NCBI GenBank assembly: GCA_964460075.1 | Contig: CAYWPC010000025.1 | Span: 1-26,915, forward strand | Source of the DNA: JAMBLL01 sp964460075 | GTDB taxonomy: Bacteria > Actinomycetota > Acidimicrobiia > Spongiisociales > UBA5794 | Reading direction: 5' to 3' | Length of the DNA: 26,915 nucleotides | Part shown: positions 23,571-26,915 of the stretch, piece after piece | Layout of the letters: every line of letters begins with the position of its first letter | Numbering within the stretch: position 1 is the first letter of the stretch | Position numbers and translations under genes: made by a program | Notes under the pieces: generated by a model | What the model was told of the DNA's origin: nothing | The model's database searches: none | Seen by the model: the letters and a program-made list of their open reading frames with translations, nothing else

Positions 23571-23599
23571 TTGACCTTTACGTTCACGTCAACTACGGT
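23571..23599 (+). promoter_or_regulatory. merR promoter with palindromic operator in the -35/-10 spacer
   Basis: -35 TTGACC (23571-23576), 17-nt spacer, -10 TACGGT (23594-23599). A 22-bp imperfect palindrome (23571-23592) has outer arms TTGAC and GTCAA and centre ACGT, and includes CTTTACGTTCACGTCAA. It covers the -35 and nearly all of the spacer, the usual place for a MerR-family operator, and looks like LiuR-type sites (TTTACGTnnACG) as I remember them. Autoregulation is likely. Confidence 0.65.
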
Positions 23600-23633
23600 G
23601 ACGATCCCCTTCCAAGGTTGCGCAACGACCTCA

Positions 23634-24029
23634 CTGTGTACGATCACCGACCTGACCCGCGAATTCGATGTTACGTCGCGGACGCTGCGCTTCTACGAGC
23701 AACAGGGCATGATCGAGCCGCTGCGTCGTGGGCGCACGCGCTTGTATCGTCCTGCAGACCGAGCCCGCCTCAAGCTCATACTGCGGGGTCGCAGGCTCGG
23801 ATTCTCGCTGGCAGAGATTCGCGACATCATCGCCATGTACGGTGCACCACCGGGTGAGCAATCCCAACTCGAACATCTGATCGCACGCATCGGAGAGAAA
23901 CGGGCAGAACTAGAGATGAAACGGCGCGACATCCGTAAGACTTTGAGGGAACTCGACGTTGTCGAGGATGGCTGCCGGAGGCGGCTCGAAGCCATGGGTG
24001 AATTCGATTTGACTGACGGTGGGACATGA
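23634..24029 (+). CDS. MerR family transcriptional regulator (LiuR-like)
   Basis: About 131 residues from the likely start. The winged helix is clear: TITDLTREFDVTSRTLRFYEQQGMIEPLRRGRTRLYRPADRARLKLILRGRRLGFSLAEI, then a long coiled coil (EHLIARIGEKRAELEMKRRDIRKTLREL) for dimerisation. It has one cysteine near the C-terminus (EDGCRRR), not a metal-binding set. The start is a puzzle: TTG 23571 and GTG 23598 are in frame but lie in the -35 and -10, while CTG 23634 gives MCTITDL, matching family N-termini. The stop overlaps the next ATG (ATGA 24026-24029). Operon content and operator suggest control of acyl-CoA thioesterases and perhaps the nearby hydratase. Confidence 0.85.
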   Translation: MCTITDLTREFDVTSRTLRFYEQQGMIEPLRRGRTRLYRPADRARLKLILRGRRLGFSLAEIRDIIAMYGAPPGEQSQLEHLIARIGEKRAELEMKRRDIRKTLRELDVVEDGCRRRLEAMGEFDLTDGGT

Positions 24030-24472
24030 CTGAATCCAATCCGCGCGATCCACTGTGGGAGGAGCGGGTGCGCTCGAGCTTCGCCAGGCAGGCGTTCATG
24101 CAGCACCTTGGCGTCGAGATTGGCCATCTGGCACCAGGGGAGGTAGATCTCGTGTTGCCTTTTCGAGCGGAGCTGACTCAGCAGCATGGCTACTTCCACG
24201 CAGGAACAACGGCTACGATCTCGGACTCTGCCGCCGGATATGCTGCCTTGTCGCTCTATCCCAGAGGTTCGGGTGTCCTTACGACCGAGTTCAAGATCAA
24301 CCTGCTCAATCCTGGTGAGGGAGAGGTGATGGTGGCCAGGGGCCGTGTGATCAAAGCGGGACGAACGTTGAGTGTCTGCCGAGCCGACGCGTACGGGAGA
24401 CTGCACGGCGTAGAGAAGCACGTCGCGACCGCGATCGTGTCGCTGATCTGCCTCGAGGGACTTGATGACTGA
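24026..24472 (+). CDS. PaaI-type hotdog-fold thioesterase
   Basis: A 148-residue hotdog protein expected to hydrolyse acyl-CoA thioesters. The family block QHGYFHAGTTATISDSAAGYAALS carries the active-site HxG region and the catalytic acid (Asp in SDSAAG); TTEFKINLLNPGEGEVMVARGRVIKAGRT follows. Coupled to merR by ATGA and to the next thioesterase by an 8-nt overlap (24465-24472). Substrate unknown. Confidence 0.88.
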   Translation: MTESNPRDPLWEERVRSSFARQAFMQHLGVEIGHLAPGEVDLVLPFRAELTQQHGYFHAGTTATISDSAAGYAALSLYPRGSGVLTTEFKINLLNPGEGEVMVARGRVIKAGRTLSVCRADAYGRLHGVEKHVATAIVSLICLEGLDD

Positions 24473-24920
24473 GGCCGCTGCTGCTACCGCGACGAACGTG
24501 ACGTACCGTGGTGCCGTGTACCCGTGGCATTGCGACCACATGGGTCATATGAATGTCATGTGGTATGTGGGAAAGTTTGACGAGGCAACCTGGACGTTCT
24601 TCGCCGAGAGCGGGCTCACACCGGCGTATCTCAGGGAGAACCGGCGTGGCATGGCTGCCGTTGAACAGCACCTTCGGTATGTGAAGGAACTGCTCGCAGG
24701 CGACGTGATCTATGTGACGACTCGGCTGTTGGAGGTCACCAGGCGGAAGATCCGCTTCGAGCACCACATGGTCAACGGGATCACAGGTGATCTTGCCGCT
24801 ATCTGCGAGCTTGTCGCTGTGCATACGGATACCCAGGTGCGCAGGGCCGTGGAGTTCGAGGAGGCGATCGGTGAGGAACTGGCAGAGAGGCTCGCGGCCG
24901 ATGGGCAACGATCACGTTGA
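24465..24920 (+). CDS. 4-hydroxybenzoyl-CoA thioesterase-like (YbgC/FcbC) hotdog protein
   Basis: A 151-residue acyl-CoA thioesterase candidate. The motif YPWHCDHMGHMNVMWYVGKFDEA contains the catalytic Asp and the GHMN segment of the 4HBT family; VEQHLRYVKELLAGDVIYVTTRLLEVTRRKIRFEHHM follows. The start ATG 24465 lies 4 nt after GAGGGA, inside the end of the PaaI-type gene. It is the last gene of the merR operon. Two different thioesterases in one operon suggest two chain types or a two-step clearance of CoA esters; this is inference. Confidence 0.88.
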   Translation: MTEAAAATATNVTYRGAVYPWHCDHMGHMNVMWYVGKFDEATWTFFAESGLTPAYLRENRRGMAAVEQHLRYVKELLAGDVIYVTTRLLEVTRRKIRFEHHMVNGITGDLAAICELVAVHTDTQVRRAVEFEEAIGEELAERLAADGQRSR

Positions 24921-25079
24921 ACGGGAGACCATCTGCTGATCGTCGCGTAGCGACACCACCTTGACACTCCTGGCACAGCGCCCACGGCGATGCAAGGTGT
25001 GCTCAGCGAAGTAGATCGGATCTCGAGCTTTCGCAGCACGTGACGGTGCGACCAGGCGGTTTGTGTCGTACCGCCGGCA

Positions 25080-25085
25080 TACGTT
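25080..25085 (+). promoter_or_regulatory. Leaderless -10 element for comM
   Basis: TACGTT, then ggtgac, then ATG 25092. It ends a 171-bp gap (24921-25091) in which I see no gene or convincing terminator. Confidence 0.55.
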
Positions 25086-25091
25086 GGTGAC

Positions 25092-26564
25092 ATGTACTCA
25101 TCAGTCACGTCATGCACCGTCGTTGGTGTCGATCCCCGCCTGGTGCGGATTGAAGCAACGGTCACAGCCAGCAACCGGACGCAGTTCATCATCGTCGGCC
25201 TGCCAGATACTGTGGTCCGTGAGTCCCGAGAGCGGGTGAGGGCTGCAATCAAGGAACAAGGCTTTCGGTTCCCAGACGGACGAGTCGTGGTGAACCTCTC
25301 GCCTGCCGATCTCCCGAAGAGCGGTGCCACGTTCGATCTACCGATAGCCCTGAGCGTTATTGCTGCCTCACACCCCGAGCCGATCAACTTTGACAGGTTC
25401 ATTTGTGTTGGTGAGTTGTCTCTCCACGGAGACGTGAAGCCGGTAAGGACGGCACTCGGGGCGACGCTCGTGGCGGACCGTGAACACAAGTCATGCATGC
25501 TCGCGGCTAGCAGCACCGTGCCGGCTCCCCCCGAGGCGAAACTCGTCGGCATCGGTTCGCTTCGACACGCTGTCGACGTCGCGACTGGGCGAGCGGAGGC
25601 CGAAGTGGTGGAGGCACCGCTCACGGTTGACGTTCCACCATCACTCGACTTGGCGACGGTACGCGGCCACGTACTGGCGCGGAGGGCTCTCGAGATCGCC
25701 GCGGCGGGAGGGCATCACTTGTTGATGGTCGGTCCACCAGGTGCGGGCAAGACGATGCTCGCACAGTGTCTTCCCGGTATCCTGCCTCCGCTCGAGGCCC
25801 ACCACCAGCGCGAAGTTGGACTCATCCACGCAGCAGCCGGATCCGTTGGTTGCACGGCGGCCGATGGACCATTCCGATCACCACATCACTCTGCGTCCAT
25901 AGCCGCCCTCGTCGGGGGTGGTTCTGGGATTCCGACACCCGGGGAGGTGAGCCTGGCCCATCGCGGCGTCCTGTTCCTCGACGAACTGGGAGAGTTCAAG
26001 CCGTCCGTACTCGACGCCTTGCGACAGCCCATCGAACAGGGTGCAATCGTTGTTGCCCGCCAGGGCGCAACGGTGCGTTTCCCCTCACAGGTCCAGGTTG
26101 TCGCTGCATCGAATCCGTGTCCATGCGGATACGCTGGCGACCCTCGCTGGCCATGTAGCTGCAACGACGCAAAGATCGATCGGTATCGAACACGTCTGTC
26201 GGGCCCACTCCTCGACAGGTTCGACATGCGCATCGTCGTGCATCGCCTTCGGGGGGCCGAGATGACGGCGGATCGGGGCGAATCATCCGCGAAGGTTCGT
26301 GGGCGTGTTCTCGTCGCACGGTCCACTCAACGCGACAGGCGAACGTTGAATCGTGATCTCACCCGTGAGCAGCTCGACGAATTCCCTGTCACGCCTGCGG
26401 CACGAACGGTGCTGCGGAGCGTTGCTGAAGCCGACAAGACGACTGCCCGCGGATGGGACAGGGTTCGGAAGGTCGCACGGACGATAGCTGATATGGCAGG
26501 CGTCGAGCGGACGGAGGCGACCCACGTCGAGGAGGCGGTAGCGCTTCGGGGAGACTGGTCATGA
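25092..26564 (+). CDS. comM: ComM / YifB family Mg-chelatase-like AAA+ ATPase
   Basis: A 490-residue protein. The N-terminal domain (1-180) with VGLPDTVVRESRERVRAAI and NLSPADLPKSGATFDLPIA is the ChlI-like S5-fold domain of YifB. The AAA+ module has Walker A GPPGAGKT (214-221), Walker B GVLFLDELGEF, and a cysteine set NPCPCGY ... WPCSC that may bind zinc. The C-terminal Mg-chelatase domain ends near VEEAVALRG. In Gram-negatives ComM is a branch-migration helicase in natural transformation; in actinobacteria it is conserved without proven function. The stop overlaps dprA by ATGA. Confidence 0.95.
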   Translation: MYSSVTSCTVVGVDPRLVRIEATVTASNRTQFIIVGLPDTVVRESRERVRAAIKEQGFRFPDGRVVVNLSPADLPKSGATFDLPIALSVIAASHPEPINFDRFICVGELSLHGDVKPVRTALGATLVADREHKSCMLAASSTVPAPPEAKLVGIGSLRHAVDVATGRAEAEVVEAPLTVDVPPSLDLATVRGHVLARRALEIAAAGGHHLLMVGPPGAGKTMLAQCLPGILPPLEAHHQREVGLIHAAAGSVGCTAADGPFRSPHHSASIAALVGGGSGIPTPGEVSLAHRGVLFLDELGEFKPSVLDALRQPIEQGAIVVARQGATVRFPSQVQVVAASNPCPCGYAGDPRWPCSCNDAKIDRYRTRLSGPLLDRFDMRIVVHRLRGAEMTADRGESSAKVRGRVLVARSTQRDRRTLNRDLTREQLDEFPVTPAARTVLRSVAEADKTTARGWDRVRKVARTIADMAGVERTEATHVEEAVALRGDWS

Positions 26565-26915
26565 ACCCGGACCTCGTGCGAATCGCGTTTGCGGGGCTCG
26601 CGCCCAGATCTGTCGACCGGCTGTTCGCCAGACACGTGTCCGGTCACCGGGTTGTCGCTGCCGTCGAGGGTCGGCGAACAGCACTCAACGAATCTGGTGT
26701 TGCTGCGGTGTCCGTCGACGCCGATACGAGACTGACCGAGCTCGCTTCGATCGGGGTGACCTTGGTTGGACGCGACGAGGACGAATACCCGAGTCGGCTC
26801 CTTCGCTACCCCGATGCGCCCCGCTGGCTTTTCATGCGTGGTCGAGATGTGCGCGGCCCCGCCATCGGGATCGTGGGTACGAGGACGTGCACGACGTATG
26901 GAACGGATCTAGCTT
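26561..26915 (+). CDS. dprA: DNA-processing protein DprA (N-terminal part, truncated by window)
   Basis: 118 codons visible, starting MNPDLVRIAFAGLAPRSVDRLF. The first 80 residues are an N-terminal helical domain; YPSRLLRYPDAPRWLFMRG and then GIVGTRTCTTYG mark the start of the DprA Rossmann-like fold (usual form GxRxxTxYG). DprA loads RecA on incoming single-stranded DNA. ATG 26561 shares ATGA with the comM stop. The gene runs off the right edge. Confidence 0.93.
   Translation, partial: MNPDLVRIAFAGLAPRSVDRLFARHVSGHRVVAAVEGRRTALNESGVAAVSVDADTRLTELASIGVTLVGRDEDEYPSRLLRYPDAPRWLFMRGRDVRGPAIGIVGTRTCTTYGTDLA

Noticed and set aside
24943..24955. GTCGC-GTA-GCGAC palindrome after the thioesterase operon
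   Set aside because: Five-base arms are expected by chance at this base composition and there is no U tract.

Overview
The window is a high-GC bacterial contig (about 60% G+C by eye) that most resembles an actinobacterium, probably a deep lineage such as the Acidimicrobiia. The grounds are separate cofG and cofH genes for coenzyme F420, a DUF222/HNH (13E12-type) nuclease, a fused isobutyryl-CoA mutase IcmF, a small zinc-ribbon protein of a type I know from actinobacteria, and many genes that look leaderless. No tRNA, rRNA, CRISPR array, insertion sequence or integrase was seen.

Layout. (1) 1-872, plus strand: the end of rpsP, then khpA and rimM, the start of the classical rpsP-khpA-rimM-trmD-rplS operon. 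(2) 873-18976: about 18 kb separates rimM from the tetR-trmD unit. It holds a DUF222/HNH protein and a two-gene ABC exporter (both minus); icmF (plus); a small membrane protein followed by a large secreted or surface protein made of AIPSN/ALPAS pentapeptides, a MopE-type DxD metal-binding motif and an AEPPP stalk (plus); a Rieske-TPP fusion enzyme and a Gmad2-like lipoprotein (minus); an MFS exporter and the F420 pair cofG-cofH (plus). (3) 18977-22388, plus: tetR overlaps trmD, then rplS, an AlkA-like glycosylase, lepB and yraN, so the conserved operon order resumes, without rnhB. (4) 22399-24920: the zinc-ribbon protein (minus), an enoyl-CoA hydratase, and a compact merR-hotdog-hotdog thioesterase operon with a MerR-type operator inside its promoter spacer. 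(5) 25092-end: comM (yifB) and a truncated dprA.

How the genes fit together. The ends carry translation, tRNA modification, secretion and DNA-uptake housekeeping genes in conserved order. The middle is accessory metabolism (acyl-CoA rearrangement, F420, an uncharacterised TPP enzyme) and envelope genes. At least eight neighbouring gene pairs overlap by 4-8 nt, so translational coupling is common. At the heads of transcription units the same signal recurs: TANNNT, 6 or 7 nt, then ATG or GTG (11 exact cases), which is the expected form of leaderless promoters.

The least explained items are the AIPSN-repeat protein, whose stalk contains a 100-N assembly gap flanked by identical 55-bp sequences; the Rieske-TPP fusion; the roughly 230-residue extension on CofH; and the split of the rimM-trmD operon.
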